From Polaromonas sp. (GTDB lineage Bacteria > Pseudomonadota > Gammaproteobacteria > Burkholderiales > Burkholderiaceae_C), in contig NZ_JACPOF010000021.1 in the NCBI RefSeq assembly GCF_016185115.1, positions 124,001-188,000 on the forward strand: DNA of 64,000 bases, in the 5' to 3' direction. A program made the position numbers and the translations under genes. The notes beneath the pieces were generated by a model. The model did not search any database. It was not told the origin of the DNA and saw only the letters and a program-made list of their open reading frames with translations. Of this stretch, positions 9,009-17,680 are shown piece after piece. The first letter of the stretch is position 1, and each line of letters begins with the position of its first letter.

Positions 9009-9992
9009 TCAATTGACCTTGATGTTTGCCGCGGTGATGGTTTTGCCCCACCGGTCATATTCCGCGTCCAGCAATGCCCTGAAGGCCGGCTGGGAACTGG
9101 TGGCCGGATCCAGGCCGTTCTTGATCAGTGTTTCACGCACCTGCGGATCCTGCAGCGCGGCGTTCAGTTCGCGGTTGAGTTTCTCGACAATATCCTGCGG
9201 CACTTTGGCCGGCGCAAGGATGCCGACCCAGGGCGCAGAGTTCAGCGGTATGCCCTGTTCGGCAAACGTTGGCGCATTCGGCGCACCCGCAAATCGCGTG
9301 GGCGTCGCGGCGCCCAAAAGCCGGACCTTGCCGGCCGCGTCGTTCGGTACCGCAAGGACAAGCGGCACCATCATGGCGTCAACCTGGCCTGCCATGAGGG
9401 CGGCGATGGCAGGGGCTGCGCCCTGGTAGGGTACGTGCAGCAGTTCAACTCTGGACTGGATATTGAGCATTTCCATGGCCACATGGCCGGAACTGCCGAC
9501 ACCGAAGGACGCGTAGGTCATCTTGCCGGGGTTCTTGCGCGCCAGGGCGAGGAATTCAGCTACGTTTTTGGCCTGTACCTGGGGACTGACGATCAGCGCA
9601 ATCGGCAAGGAACCCACCTGGGCAACCGGGGTGAAGTCCTTGCGCGCGTCGTAGGTGATTTTTGGGTAGACGTGCGGGTTGATCGAGTGGGTATCTGCCG
9701 CCGTGAACATGATGGTGTAGCCATCAGGCGCCGCCTTGGCGACGTAGTCCGTGCCTATCATTCCGGCAGCCCCTGCACGGTTTTCAACCACCACGGCTTG
9801 CTTGAGCCTCTCGCTCAGCCGCTGTGCCACGGCACGCGCCGTTACGTCGGTTGCACCGCCTGGCGGATAGGCCACTACCAGCTTGATCGGGCGATCAGGG
9901 TACTCGGCCAGCGCCGGCGCTGCCAGCGAAAGGGCTCCGGCCATCAAAAGAAAAACTGACACCAGCCGGCGCCGGCATGCGGATTTCTGCAT
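9009..9992 (-). CDS. Bug-family (TTT) solute-binding protein
   Basis: This 327-residue periplasmic receptor begins MQKSACRRRLVSVFLLMAG and has a Sec signal ending near ALA, then the Bug signature YPDRPIKLVVAYPPGGATDVTAR. Later motifs are VENRAGAAGMIGTDYVAKAAPDGYT, HVPYQGAAPAIAALMAGQVD and a C-terminal WGKTITAANIKVN. The start at 9992 is supported by AAGGAGAC six bases upstream; the upstream extension of the frame lacks a signal. No TctA or TctB membrane subunits lie in the window, so it must use transporter parts encoded elsewhere. A conserved sequence element lies 82 bases upstream. Confidence 0.95.
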   Translation of the reverse strand: MQKSACRRRLVSVFLLMAGALSLAAPALAEYPDRPIKLVVAYPPGGATDVTARAVAQRLSERLKQAVVVENRAGAAGMIGTDYVAKAAPDGYTIMFTAADTHSINPHVYPKITYDARKDFTPVAQVGSLPIALIVSPQVQAKNVAEFLALARKNPGKMTYASFGVGSSGHVAMEMLNIQSRVELLHVPYQGAAPAIAALMAGQVDAMMVPLVLAVPNDAAGKVRLLGAATPTRFAGAPNAPTFAEQGIPLNSAPWVGILAPAKVPQDIVEKLNRELNAALQDPQVRETLIKNGLDPATSSQPAFRALLDAEYDRWGKTITAANIKVN

Positions 9993-10073
9993 TTTTGTCT
10001 CCTTGCTTTTTATTGGGCAGCCTTTGCTTTCAATGCGAGTATGGGAGTGGATCAAATAAGCTACCAGCACCAC

Positions 10074-10105
10074 AACCATCAATATTCATAAGAGTCTTGC
10101 ATGTA
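10074..10105. promoter_or_regulatory. Conserved upstream element, copy 1
   Basis: This 32-base stretch matches another at 18858-18889 at 28 positions, with cores aatattcataaga/g and tgcatgta at the same spacing. It lies 82 bases before the Bug gene that starts at 9992, inside the only large gap in the reverse-strand series. The other copy lies between the divergent LysR and Bug genes. The pairing suggests a shared operator or promoter, probably for the LysR protein encoded at 18996. Confidence 0.6.
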
Positions 10106-10146
10106 ATGGCTCAGCGGCTCGTGCCCGCAAAGTACCGGCCTGGCGA

Positions 10147-10602
10147 TCAGGTGTAACGCCTGCTGATGGACTCTGCAACGCAGGCTGGTTTGGTGCTGCC
10201 CTCCACTTCGACGGTCATCTCGATCACCATCTGCGCGCCGTTTCCGGGAAGGTCTTCATAAGACAACAACTTTGAATGCGCACGCAGGCGGCTTCCGGAG
10301 ACAACCGGCGACATGAAGCGCACACGGTTCAGCCCGTAGTTGATCCCCATCTTCACATCCCGGATGCCAAAGGTCGTGCGCAGAAATTCAGGAATCAGCG
10401 ACAGTGTGAGAAACCCGTGCGCAATGGTCTTGCCAAAAGGGCCGTTTGCCGCACGTTGTTCGTCCACATGGATCCACTGGTGGTCGCCTGTGGCTTCGGC
10501 AAAAAGCCCGATCTGCTTCTGGTCAATGGTCACCCAGTCGCTTGTGCCAAGCGAGTGGCCCGTCATTTCGCGGAGATCGGTGAGTTTGTCAAAAGTTTTC
10601 AT
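10147..10602 (-). CDS. MaoC-type (R)-enoyl-CoA hydratase
   Basis: This 151-residue single hot-dog protein has the complete hydratase-2 active site: FAEATGDHQWIHVD gives Asp40 and His45, followed by GPFGKTIAHGFLTLSL, the hot-dog helix. It overlaps the DUF35 gene by four bases (ATGA) and is the last gene before the 154-base gap containing the conserved element. In known MaoC/DUF35/thiolase-fold sets the hydratase makes the beta-hydroxyacyl-CoA that the thiolase-fold partner then cleaves by retro-aldol reaction. That role here is an inference from gene order. Confidence 0.92.
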   Translation of the reverse strand: MKTFDKLTDLREMTGHSLGTSDWVTIDQKQIGLFAEATGDHQWIHVDEQRAANGPFGKTIAHGFLTLSLIPEFLRTTFGIRDVKMGINYGLNRVRFMSPVVSGSRLRAHSKLLSYEDLPGNGAQMVIEMTVEVEGSTKPACVAESISRRYT

Positions 10603-11018
10603 GGCGCCTGTTTCCCTTCTGCTGAAGCCAGCCTGAACATGGGGACGTGCTGCCCGTTGTCACCTGCAATGAAATCAACTGTCACTGCCGCGCCAATGGC
10701 CGCTTGCAGCGCGTTTTCGCCCACCACATTTGTCATCATCGTGACGCCCTCTTCAAGGCGCACATAGGCAATGACCTGGCAGGGTTCAGTGCGCCGGTTG
10801 AGGGTAAGGGTGTAGATGGTGCCTCGCCCGGAGGCTTCAAACCATACGGTGTTCCCGCTGAAGCAGAAGGGGCAGAGTGTCCTCGGGAAGTAGTGGACCT
10901 CATGGCAGTCCTCGCAGCATTTGAGCAGCAGGCGGCCGCCTGATGCCGCAAGCCAGAATTCCGCAGCTTCACCGCCGGCCTGTGGCAGCGGCTGTGTGGA
11001 TGGAGATGTGTGCATCAT
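10599..11018 (-). CDS. DUF35 OB-fold protein with zinc ribbon
   Basis: This 139-residue protein has the rubredoxin-like zinc ribbon CCEDCHEVHYFPRTLCPFC near residues 35-53, followed by the OB-fold segment GRGTIYTLTLNRR and VIAYVRLEEGVTMMTNVV. DUF35 proteins bind thiolase-fold partners and shuttle or position acyl-CoA substrates. The start at 11018 is fixed by an ATGA overlap with the thiolase-fold gene; the preceding open stretch belongs to that gene. Its place between a thiolase-fold gene and a MaoC gene fits the aldolase-DUF35 complexes known from steroid side-chain degradation. Confidence 0.9.
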   Translation of the reverse strand: MMHTSPSTQPLPQAGGEAAEFWLAASGGRLLLKCCEDCHEVHYFPRTLCPFCFSGNTVWFEASGRGTIYTLTLNRRTEPCQVIAYVRLEEGVTMMTNVVGENALQAAIGAAVTVDFIAGDNGQHVPMFRLASAEGKQAP

Positions 11019-12175
11019 TGCGCCCCCAGAATGACGGTGGCGCTCGCATGCCGCGTGGCAATCGAGCCGCCCATGCCCTGCGCGAGGGCAAACTCGCAAT
11101 TGGGTATTTGCACGGCAGGGTGGGCCTCGCCGCGGAGCTGCCGCACGGCCTCGATGATTTTTGTCATGCCGCCCCGATTGGACGGGTGGTTGTTGCACAG
11201 GCCGCCGCCGTCGGTGTTCACGGCCAGGCGGCCGGCACCGGCTATCAGCGCGCCATCAGCCACAAACCTGCCGCCTTCCCCTTTGGCACAAAAACCCAGG
11301 TCTTCGAGCTGAAGCAGTACGGTGATCGTGAAGCTGTCATAGATGGAGGCATACCGGATGTCGGCAGGCGTAAGGCCGGACTCGGCAAAGGCAGCACGCC
11401 CGGAAGCGGCAGCCGCGGTAAAAGACAGATCGACCTTGCCGCCGCTCAGGCCCTTGACAGACTCGCCGCAGCCCAGCACCGACACGCTTTGTCTTTTTAA
11501 TGATTTGGCGATTCCCGGGCTAGTCACTATGATCGCGCCGCCACCATCGCTGATGACACAGCAGTCAAGCCGGTGCAGGGGGTCGGCAACCAGTGGGGAG
11601 GCGAGCACCTGCTCAACGCTGACCGGGTCTCGCAGCATGGCGCGCGCATTGTGCTGTGCATGCATGGACGCTGTCACCTTGATCCAGGCCAGTTGTTCGC
11701 TGGTTGTGCCGAACTCGTGCATATGCCTTTTGGCTGCCATGGCATACAGGCTGACAAGGTCTGCGCCATAAGGTTGTTCAAAGGGACTGTCAGGCCAGTC
11801 CAGCGTGGTGTGCGAGCCCGGTTTGCGCTGGCTTGACCGGGGTGTGCCGGCCAGGGTAATCAGTGCGACCTCACATTTGCCTGCGGCAATTGCATTGGCT
11901 GCGTGGGCTACATGCACAAGGTAGGAGGAACCGCCAGTTTCCGTGGAGTCGACATGCCGGATGGACAGGCCCATGTAGTCGGCCATGTTCAGTGCACCCA
12001 GGCCCGGCGCATCACCCGCACAAAAATATGCGTCCACATCGCCTTTTGCAAGGCCTGCGTCTTCCAGGGCGCCCTTGGCGCATTCTGCATGCAGTTGCGC
12101 GACGGATTGACCGGTAGCCTTGCGGATCGGGTGCTCGTAAGCGCCGGAAATCATCGCTTTTGGATGCCTGTTCAT
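11015..12175 (-). CDS. Thiolase-fold protein lacking catalytic cysteine (Ltp2-like)
   Basis: This 386-residue protein has the SCP2-type thiolase fold but not a thiolase active site. Where active thiolases carry the nucleophilic cysteine it has STETGGSSYLVHVAHAANAI, with serines at residues 83-84. The central IYDSFTITVLLQLEDLGFC and the C-terminal GGLCNNHPSNRGGMTKI and ALAQGMGGS segments are those of the non-thiolase or lipid-transfer branch. Ltp2-type members of this branch are retro-aldolases acting with a DUF35 partner, and the DUF35 gene directly overlaps this one. Cleavage of a beta-hydroxyacyl-CoA is therefore likelier than thiolysis. Overlap with the upstream ligase gene is four bases. 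Confidence 0.88.
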   Translation of the reverse strand: MNRHPKAMISGAYEHPIRKATGQSVAQLHAECAKGALEDAGLAKGDVDAYFCAGDAPGLGALNMADYMGLSIRHVDSTETGGSSYLVHVAHAANAIAAGKCEVALITLAGTPRSSQRKPGSHTTLDWPDSPFEQPYGADLVSLYAMAAKRHMHEFGTTSEQLAWIKVTASMHAQHNARAMLRDPVSVEQVLASPLVADPLHRLDCCVISDGGGAIIVTSPGIAKSLKRQSVSVLGCGESVKGLSGGKVDLSFTAAAASGRAAFAESGLTPADIRYASIYDSFTITVLLQLEDLGFCAKGEGGRFVADGALIAGAGRLAVNTDGGGLCNNHPSNRGGMTKIIEAVRQLRGEAHPAVQIPNCEFALAQGMGGSIATRHASATVILGAQ

Positions 12176-14340
12176 GAGTGTTCCGCTGTGGCCGGCACGC
12201 CGGTTGTTGATGAGCCCAACTGAACCAGCGCATCGACAGCAATGACGCCCTCGCCTTCGCCGCGAACGATCACGGGATTGATGTCGATTCCTTCAAGCCA
12301 GGCTGCGTTGGCGCAGGCATAAGCTGAAACCGCAACAAGCGCCTGTGCCAGCGCGTCGATATCTGTCGGCGGCCGACCGCGCACCCCGAGCAGCAGGCCT
12401 ATGCCCTTGAGGCTGTGAATCATCTGAAGCGCCTTGCGATGGCTGATGCGTCCGACGGCGATGGCGGTGTCCTGCAGTACCTCGACAAGAACTCCCCCAA
12501 AGCCTATGACGGTGATGGGGCCGAAGACCGGATCGTGCTTGACGCCCATGATCATTTCAACGCCCGAGCCTATCATCGGGGAAACAAGCACGCCTTCAAT
12601 ATGCGCATGCGGCACAGCCGCTGTTACCGAAGCGAGAATCCGCGAAAATGCGTCGCGGGCCGAGGCCTCATCAACGATGGAAAGCACAACTCCCCCGACA
12701 TCCGATTTGTGAGGCACCTGCACGGAGAGCACCTTCATTGCGACCGGAAAGCCTAGCTCCCTTGCCGCTGTGGCCGCGCCATCAGGCGAAGTCACGGTCT
12801 TGTGCCTGACAACGGGAATACCTGCCCGCTCGACAAGGGCCCTGGACGCTTCTTCGTTCAGGGTGGCCATTCCCGCAGGCCGAGGCTCTGAACCCGGGCC
12901 TGCGGGAGCCGATTCTTCCTCAATGGCAAACGAGCGTGCGTAATCCCGCAGGGCTGCGATGGCCGAGATACAGCGCGTGGGTTCTTCATAAACCAGGTAT
13001 CCCATGCCTTCGTAACGCCTCCTGACCGGGGGGGTCATGATTGCAGACATCAGCAGCAGCTTGTCTTTGTGCTGGGCAGCAACATCTGCAAGGCAGCTGT
13101 CTACCTTGGCCATCAGCTTTTCAGATGTGCCCGTGGCTCCCAGATAACACACCATCGAATCATGGTGCCGAAGGACGGCGTCGAAAGCAGGTCCGACGAT
13201 GGCCGAGTCATTGATGAATTGGGCGGTGACGTCCAGCGGATTGCGCGTTCCCGCATAGGGGATAAAAGTCTTTAGCTGCGCCTGCGTTTCCTCAGGCAGC
13301 GGGGGCACTTCAATTCCTGCCTCGCTGGCAGCATCGGCCAGCGCAATGCCGAACCCGCCCGAGATGCTGAGGATGCCGACAGTGTTGCGCGCCGGGAATT
13401 TTTGCGCACTGCATGCATAGCCGATGTCGAAAAGCTCCTCGATGGTTTTTGCACGGCGCACACCGCTGGCCAGAAGGACCTCGTTGAAAATGTCATCCGA
13501 CCCCGTGAGGGTTGCGGTATGGGTTGCGGCTGCCTGTGCACCCACATCCGAGGTACCGATTTTCATCATCACGACTGGCACGCGCTTGCGGCGCGCCTTC
13601 TCCAGGACCCGAATGAAACGTGCGCCATCCCTGACGCCTTCAACGCAGCCCACGACCACCTTTGTCTGCGGGGCGTCGATCATGTATTCCAGCACTTCGG
13701 AGAACTCGACATCGACCTGGTTGCCAGTTGTTCCCCACAGTCCGAGTCCCAGTCCGCGCTTGAGCATGAGTGCAATGCAGTGAATGCCAAATGCACCGCT
13801 CTGGCTGACGATGCTGATGCCGCTGGGATCCGGCTTGTCAGGGCCGAGGATGCTCGAAAACGTGCCGTAGAGACCAAGGGCCGGGTTCATGATGCCCATG
13901 CAGTTTGGCCCCACGATGCGCATGCCGCTTGTGCGGGCAAGCTCCTGCATTCGTGACTGCATGGCGGTGCCTTCACCGCCCAGCTCGGAAAACCCCGAGC
14001 TGAACACCAGGGCATTGCGCACGCCCGCCTGCGCGCACTCCTCCATGGCGTCCAGGACTTTTTCTGCGGGCAGCGCAATGATGGCCAGGTCCGGCGCATG
14101 GCCGATGTCACGGACCGACGGCAGGCATGCCAGGCCCTGTACTTCTGTATGGCGCGGATTGATGGGATAAAGCAATCCCTTGTAGCCCCAGTTAAGTGCG
14201 CCCAGCAGGGGACGCCCGCCTATGCGGGATGCATCGCCGGATGCGCCGATGATGGCAATGGAGGCGGGTTCGAACAGCGTGGCCAGACCCGGACCCAAGC
14301 TGCGCGATGCCTGCATGTGAACATGTTCATCAGGCCTCAT
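12172..14340 (-). CDS. ADP-forming acyl-CoA synthetase (acetate-CoA ligase family)
   Basis: This single 722-residue chain contains all parts of an NDP-forming acyl-CoA synthetase. A CoA-binding Rossmann domain covers about residues 15-115 (IAIIGASGDASRIGGRP). Succinyl-CoA-ligase-like domains cover about 150-460, with VSQSGAFG and the likely phospho-histidine His274 in THTATLTGSD. A C-terminal ATP-grasp domain covers about 490-710 (FPVAMKVLSVQVPHKSDVGGVV and GVKHDPVFGPITVIGFGG). The ATG at 14340 overlaps the acyl-CoA dehydrogenase stop by four bases, which fixes the start. It would activate an acid with lower energy cost than the AMP-forming ligase at 4529. Confidence 0.93.
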   Translation of the reverse strand: MRPDEHVHMQASRSLGPGLATLFEPASIAIIGASGDASRIGGRPLLGALNWGYKGLLYPINPRHTEVQGLACLPSVRDIGHAPDLAIIALPAEKVLDAMEECAQAGVRNALVFSSGFSELGGEGTAMQSRMQELARTSGMRIVGPNCMGIMNPALGLYGTFSSILGPDKPDPSGISIVSQSGAFGIHCIALMLKRGLGLGLWGTTGNQVDVEFSEVLEYMIDAPQTKVVVGCVEGVRDGARFIRVLEKARRKRVPVVMMKIGTSDVGAQAAATHTATLTGSDDIFNEVLLASGVRRAKTIEELFDIGYACSAQKFPARNTVGILSISGGFGIALADAASEAGIEVPPLPEETQAQLKTFIPYAGTRNPLDVTAQFINDSAIVGPAFDAVLRHHDSMVCYLGATGTSEKLMAKVDSCLADVAAQHKDKLLLMSAIMTPPVRRRYEGMGYLVYEEPTRCISAIAALRDYARSFAIEEESAPAGPGSEPRPAGMATLNEEASRALVERAGIPVVRHKTVTSPDGAATAARELGFPVAMKVLSVQVPHKSDVGGVVLSIVDEASARDAFSRILASVTAAVPHAHIEGVLVSPMIGSGVEMIMGVKHDPVFGPITVIGFGGVLVEVLQDTAIAVGRISHRKALQMIHSLKGIGLLLGVRGRPPTDIDALAQALVAVSAYACANAAWLEGIDINPVIVRGEGEGVIAVDALVQLGSSTTGVPATAEHS

Positions 14341-15494
14341 GCAAATTGTTCCGGGTGTGCGTCCTGGGTTTGTATGAATCGCTCCAGGTGCGAGTCGGCA
14401 TCACCAAACAGGATGGCCAGTGTGAACAGCCGCTTTGCCATATGTCCGCAAATGTATTCGTCCGTCACCCCGATTCCGCCATGCAGCTGTATGGCCTGCT
14501 GCGCCACGAATTTGCCCGCCTTGGCGCCCATGACCTTGGCCGCAGAAACAGCCACGCGGCGGGCCGCGGCATCCGTGCCCGCAGTCCGGATGGCGGCAAG
14601 GTAGGTCAGCGAACGGGCCTGCTCCATCATCACGACCATGTCCACCAGCCGGTGCTGCACCGCCTGGAACGAGCCGATGGTTGTTCCGAACTGCTTGCGC
14701 TGTTTGACGTAGTCCACGGTGAGCGCATGCAGCGCATCCATGATGCCTACGGCTTCCGCGCAGCAGGCAGTGGCTCCCTTGTCGCAGGCAAGCTCGATGT
14801 GTTCCACGATTTCCGCATCGCCACCGAGCTGGTGTGACGCGGTGACTTCAACGTTCTCAAGCCTGATCTCGCCGGCGCGTGTGCCGTCCATGGTCGTGTA
14901 GTCCCTGATGGACAGGCCGGCCGCAGCAGGGTCAACCAGAAAAAGCGCAATGCCTTCTGCGGCGTCCACCGTGCCGGATATCCGCGCCGAAACAATCAGC
15001 TGGCCGGCCTGCGTTGCATGCGGAACAACGGACTTTGCGCCGTTGAGCTTCCAGCCTCTGGATGTGCGCTCTGCAGATGTTGCGACACGGGAAAGCTCAT
15101 AGCGCGATTCGGGCTCCGCATGAGCCAGCGTCATGGTCAGCCTGCCTTGCGCGATCGCAGGAAGCATCTCTGACTGCTGCTGCTCCGAGCCCAGCGCCTC
15201 CACCAGTGAGGCGCTCACGATACAGGTTGGCACCAGGGGCTCCAGCAGCAGGGCCGGGCCGAGCGCATTCATGACAAACATGGCGTCAACCGATGACCCT
15301 CCATAGCCGCCGCGCTCCTGCGCAATGGTCAGGCCCAGCACGCCGAGGTTCGCCAGTTGCTCCCACACATCTTCGCTGTAGCCCTTGTCCGATTTCTGGT
15401 GTTCGCGCCTGAGTGCCAGGGTGTATTTTTCCGACACCATTCGCCGCAGCGAATGGTCAAAGGCAAGCTGCTCTTCACTGAGGTCAAAGTTCAT
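14337..15494 (-). CDS. Acyl-CoA dehydrogenase, HGGIG/TDE-type subunit
   Basis: This 385-residue acyl-CoA dehydrogenase starts MNFDLSEEQLAFDHSLRRMV after a TAGGAAG ribosome site. The C-terminal half holds QLHGGIGVTDEYICGH, the FAD-contacting motif and a TDE glutamate. The usual C-terminal signature with GG-x-x-E-I-Q-R is missing. The next gene upstream encodes a second dehydrogenase with the opposite set of features. Such complementary pairs form alpha2beta2 enzymes in steroid side-chain degradation, where only two of the four FAD sites are complete. It overlaps the ligase gene by four bases. Confidence 0.92.
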   Translation of the reverse strand: MNFDLSEEQLAFDHSLRRMVSEKYTLALRREHQKSDKGYSEDVWEQLANLGVLGLTIAQERGGYGGSSVDAMFVMNALGPALLLEPLVPTCIVSASLVEALGSEQQQSEMLPAIAQGRLTMTLAHAEPESRYELSRVATSAERTSRGWKLNGAKSVVPHATQAGQLIVSARISGTVDAAEGIALFLVDPAAAGLSIRDYTTMDGTRAGEIRLENVEVTASHQLGGDAEIVEHIELACDKGATACCAEAVGIMDALHALTVDYVKQRKQFGTTIGSFQAVQHRLVDMVVMMEQARSLTYLAAIRTAGTDAAARRVAVSAAKVMGAKAGKFVAQQAIQLHGGIGVTDEYICGHMAKRLFTLAILFGDADSHLERFIQTQDAHPEQFA

Positions 15495-15502
15495 CAGGCT
15501 TC

Positions 15503-16702
15503 CTACAGGCCAAGGGCGGCTTTTGCATAGATGTTTCGCTGTATTTCGCTGGCGCCGCCGAAAATCGTCAGCTTGCGAAGGTTGAGGTAAGTGGGAAACG
15601 CATGGGCGGCATAGTCCGGGCCGACAGGGTCGAGGTCCTCCACCGCCTCCAGCACGTCATAACGAAACGGCAGCGCGTAGGGCCCCATGGCCTCTACCAG
15701 CAGTTCCGACAGTGCCTGGTGCACCTCGGAGCCCTTCAATTTCAGGATTGACGACTCCACGCCCGGCTCCTTGCCCCCGTTTTGCATCGCCAGGAACCGG
15801 AGGTTGGTCATCTCGAGACCCATGAATTCGATTTCCAGCATCGCCAGCCGATCGCGAAAGCGCCTGTCCTGCGTCAGCGGTTTGCCATCTGCGCTCTGCG
15901 CTGCTGCAATGCGTTTGAGGCGCGATAAAACGGTTCGCGCAACGCCGATCCGGGCTATCGAGCTGCGCTCGAATTTCAGCAGGTACTTCGCGCATGACCA
16001 GCCCCGGTTCTCCTGCCCCACAAGGTTTGCCACGGGTACGCGCACGTTGTCAAAGAAGGTTTCGTTGACATCGCAGCCACCGTCCAGCGTCCTGATCGGC
16101 CGAATCGAAATGCCGGGCGACTTCATGTCGATCAGGAGCATTGAAATGCCGTCCTGCTTGCGGGGCGACTGGTTGTCGGTCCTGACCAGCGCAAACATGT
16201 AGTCCGCCTGATGGGCCAGCGAGGTCCAGGTTTTCTGCCCGTTGATGATGTAGTGGTCGCCGTCGCGGACAGCGCTGGTACGCAGCGATGCCAGGTCCGA
16301 GCCTGCATTCGGCTCTGAAAAGCCCTGGCAAAACCATATCTCGCAATTCAGGATGGGCGGCAGGAAGCGCTGCTTCAGCTCCTCGGTGCCATACGCAATG
16401 ATGGTTGGGCCGAGCATGGTTGGGCCAAAGGGGTAAACCGGCGGCGCACCCAGCTGGCATGACTCATAGTCGAAGATGTGCCGCTGTATCGGCGTCCATT
16501 CGCATCCCCCGTAGGCCTTTGGCCAGACGGGGGTATACCAGCCTTTTTTGCTCAGGATCTTGTGCCAGCGTACGTAATCGTCCTTGACAAGATACCGGCC
16601 CTCCAGAACCTTTGTCCGGATGTCCTGCGGCAGATGTTCCTTGACGAACGCCCTGACCTCATCGCGAAAAACTACTTCCTCTGCAGAAAACTCAAGATCC
16701 AT
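15503..16702 (-). CDS. Acyl-CoA dehydrogenase, GGASEIQRN-type subunit
   Basis: This 399-residue acyl-CoA dehydrogenase has the N-terminal helical domain (FRDEVRAFVKEHLP), the beta-domain (CQGFSEPNAGSDLASL and GQKTWTSLAHQADYMF), and a C-terminus ending KLTIFGGASEIQRNIYAK, with a glutamate at the usual catalytic place. It lacks the HGG segment that the partner at 14337 has. The ATG at 16702 is used; the in-frame TTG six bases upstream is less likely. The gap to the partner gene is eight bases. The pair is best read as two subunits of one enzyme that introduces a 2,3 double bond. Confidence 0.92.
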   Translation of the reverse strand: MDLEFSAEEVVFRDEVRAFVKEHLPQDIRTKVLEGRYLVKDDYVRWHKILSKKGWYTPVWPKAYGGCEWTPIQRHIFDYESCQLGAPPVYPFGPTMLGPTIIAYGTEELKQRFLPPILNCEIWFCQGFSEPNAGSDLASLRTSAVRDGDHYIINGQKTWTSLAHQADYMFALVRTDNQSPRKQDGISMLLIDMKSPGISIRPIRTLDGGCDVNETFFDNVRVPVANLVGQENRGWSCAKYLLKFERSSIARIGVARTVLSRLKRIAAAQSADGKPLTQDRRFRDRLAMLEIEFMGLEMTNLRFLAMQNGGKEPGVESSILKLKGSEVHQALSELLVEAMGPYALPFRYDVLEAVEDLDPVGPDYAAHAFPTYLNLRKLTIFGGASEIQRNIYAKAALGL

Positions 16703-16741
16703 TGGCAAACCTCAACCGTTGCTCGTACATATCCCCGTCTT

Positions 16742-17677
16742 TCAGATCGGGTCCCAGGAAAAAACGTCCCGGATGCGCTCCAGCGGCGTCAGGGAAGTGC
16801 GCCATGCCGGCAACATCTGCTCTGCCAGTGCCGCCGGCGTCCACCCGTCTGCGCGGTGCAGTGTCCGGATGGGGCGCGGCTGGCTGTATAGATACATCTC
16901 GTTGCCGCGGGCGCCGATGATCTGCCCGGTGATATCGGCCGCCGCATCGCTGGCGAGAAACACCGCCAGTGGCGCGACCTGTTCAGGGCGCACCTTCTCG
17001 CGCAGCTTTTTCTCGAATGCAGCCTGCTCTTCCGGTGAAGCAGCGGGCAGGCCCTCGGTCATGCGGCTGAAAGCTGCCGGCGAGATGCAGTTCGAGCGTA
17101 TGCCGAAGCGTGCCATGTCGATGGCAATGGACCGTGACAGTCCCGCGATACCCATCTTGGCTGCCGCATAGTTGGCCTGCCCCAGATTGCCGATCAGCCC
17201 GCTGGTCGAGGTCATGTGGACGAAGGCACCCGAGCCCTGCTTTCGCATGACTGCTGCGGCCGCCCTGCTCAGATAAAAGCTTCCATAAAGGTGCACCTTC
17301 ACCACTGCATCAAACTCTTCGGGAGACATCTGGTGAAAAATTTTGTCCTGCAGGTTGCCTGCGTTGTTGACGACAGCGTCTACCCGGCCGAAATTCGTCA
17401 TGGCCAGTTCGACCATGCGCTGCGCACCCTCCCAGCTGGCCACACTGTCAATGCAGGCGACAGCACGGCCGCCGCTGCCTGTGATCTCACCGACCACGTC
17501 CGTCACCGGCGAAGCCGTCGTGCTCGCGCCGTCCTGGCCGCCGATGTCGTTCGCAACCACCAGCGCTCCCTCGGCCGCCATTGCAATTGCAATCGCCCGG
17601 CCTATTCCACGCCCTGCCCCTGTCACGATGACGGCGCGGCCTTCCATGGACCTGCCCGCCGTGTTGTTGTTTGCCAT
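16742..17677 (-). CDS. Short-chain dehydrogenase, hydroxyacyl-CoA dehydrogenase type
   Basis: This 311-residue SDR enzyme has the NAD-binding motif TGAGRGIG at residues 19-26, the structural NNAG, and a catalytic Ser-Tyr-Lys set in TSTSGLIGNLGQANYAAAK. It is longer than a classical SDR and resembles the dehydrogenase part of peroxisomal multifunctional enzyme 2. A C-terminal tail of some 60 residues follows, with DADGWTPA-like helices. It would oxidise a 3-hydroxyacyl-CoA, fitting between the hydratases and the cleavage enzymes. It begins three bases after the Tat-exported Bug gene, so it is certainly in that transcript. Confidence 0.9.
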   Translation of the reverse strand: MANNNTAGRSMEGRAVIVTGAGRGIGRAIAIAMAAEGALVVANDIGGQDGASTTASPVTDVVGEITGSGGRAVACIDSVASWEGAQRMVELAMTNFGRVDAVVNNAGNLQDKIFHQMSPEEFDAVVKVHLYGSFYLSRAAAAVMRKQGSGAFVHMTSTSGLIGNLGQANYAAAKMGIAGLSRSIAIDMARFGIRSNCISPAAFSRMTEGLPAASPEEQAAFEKKLREKVRPEQVAPLAVFLASDAAADITGQIIGARGNEMYLYSQPRPIRTLHRADGWTPAALAEQMLPAWRTSLTPLERIRDVFSWDPI

Positions 17678-17680
17678 GTC

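Noticed and set aside
8208..9959. Forward open frame of 583 codons
   Set aside because: It lies antisense to the racemase-like and Bug genes, whose proteins have clear family motifs; its own translation is His/Gly/Arg-rich without any domain.
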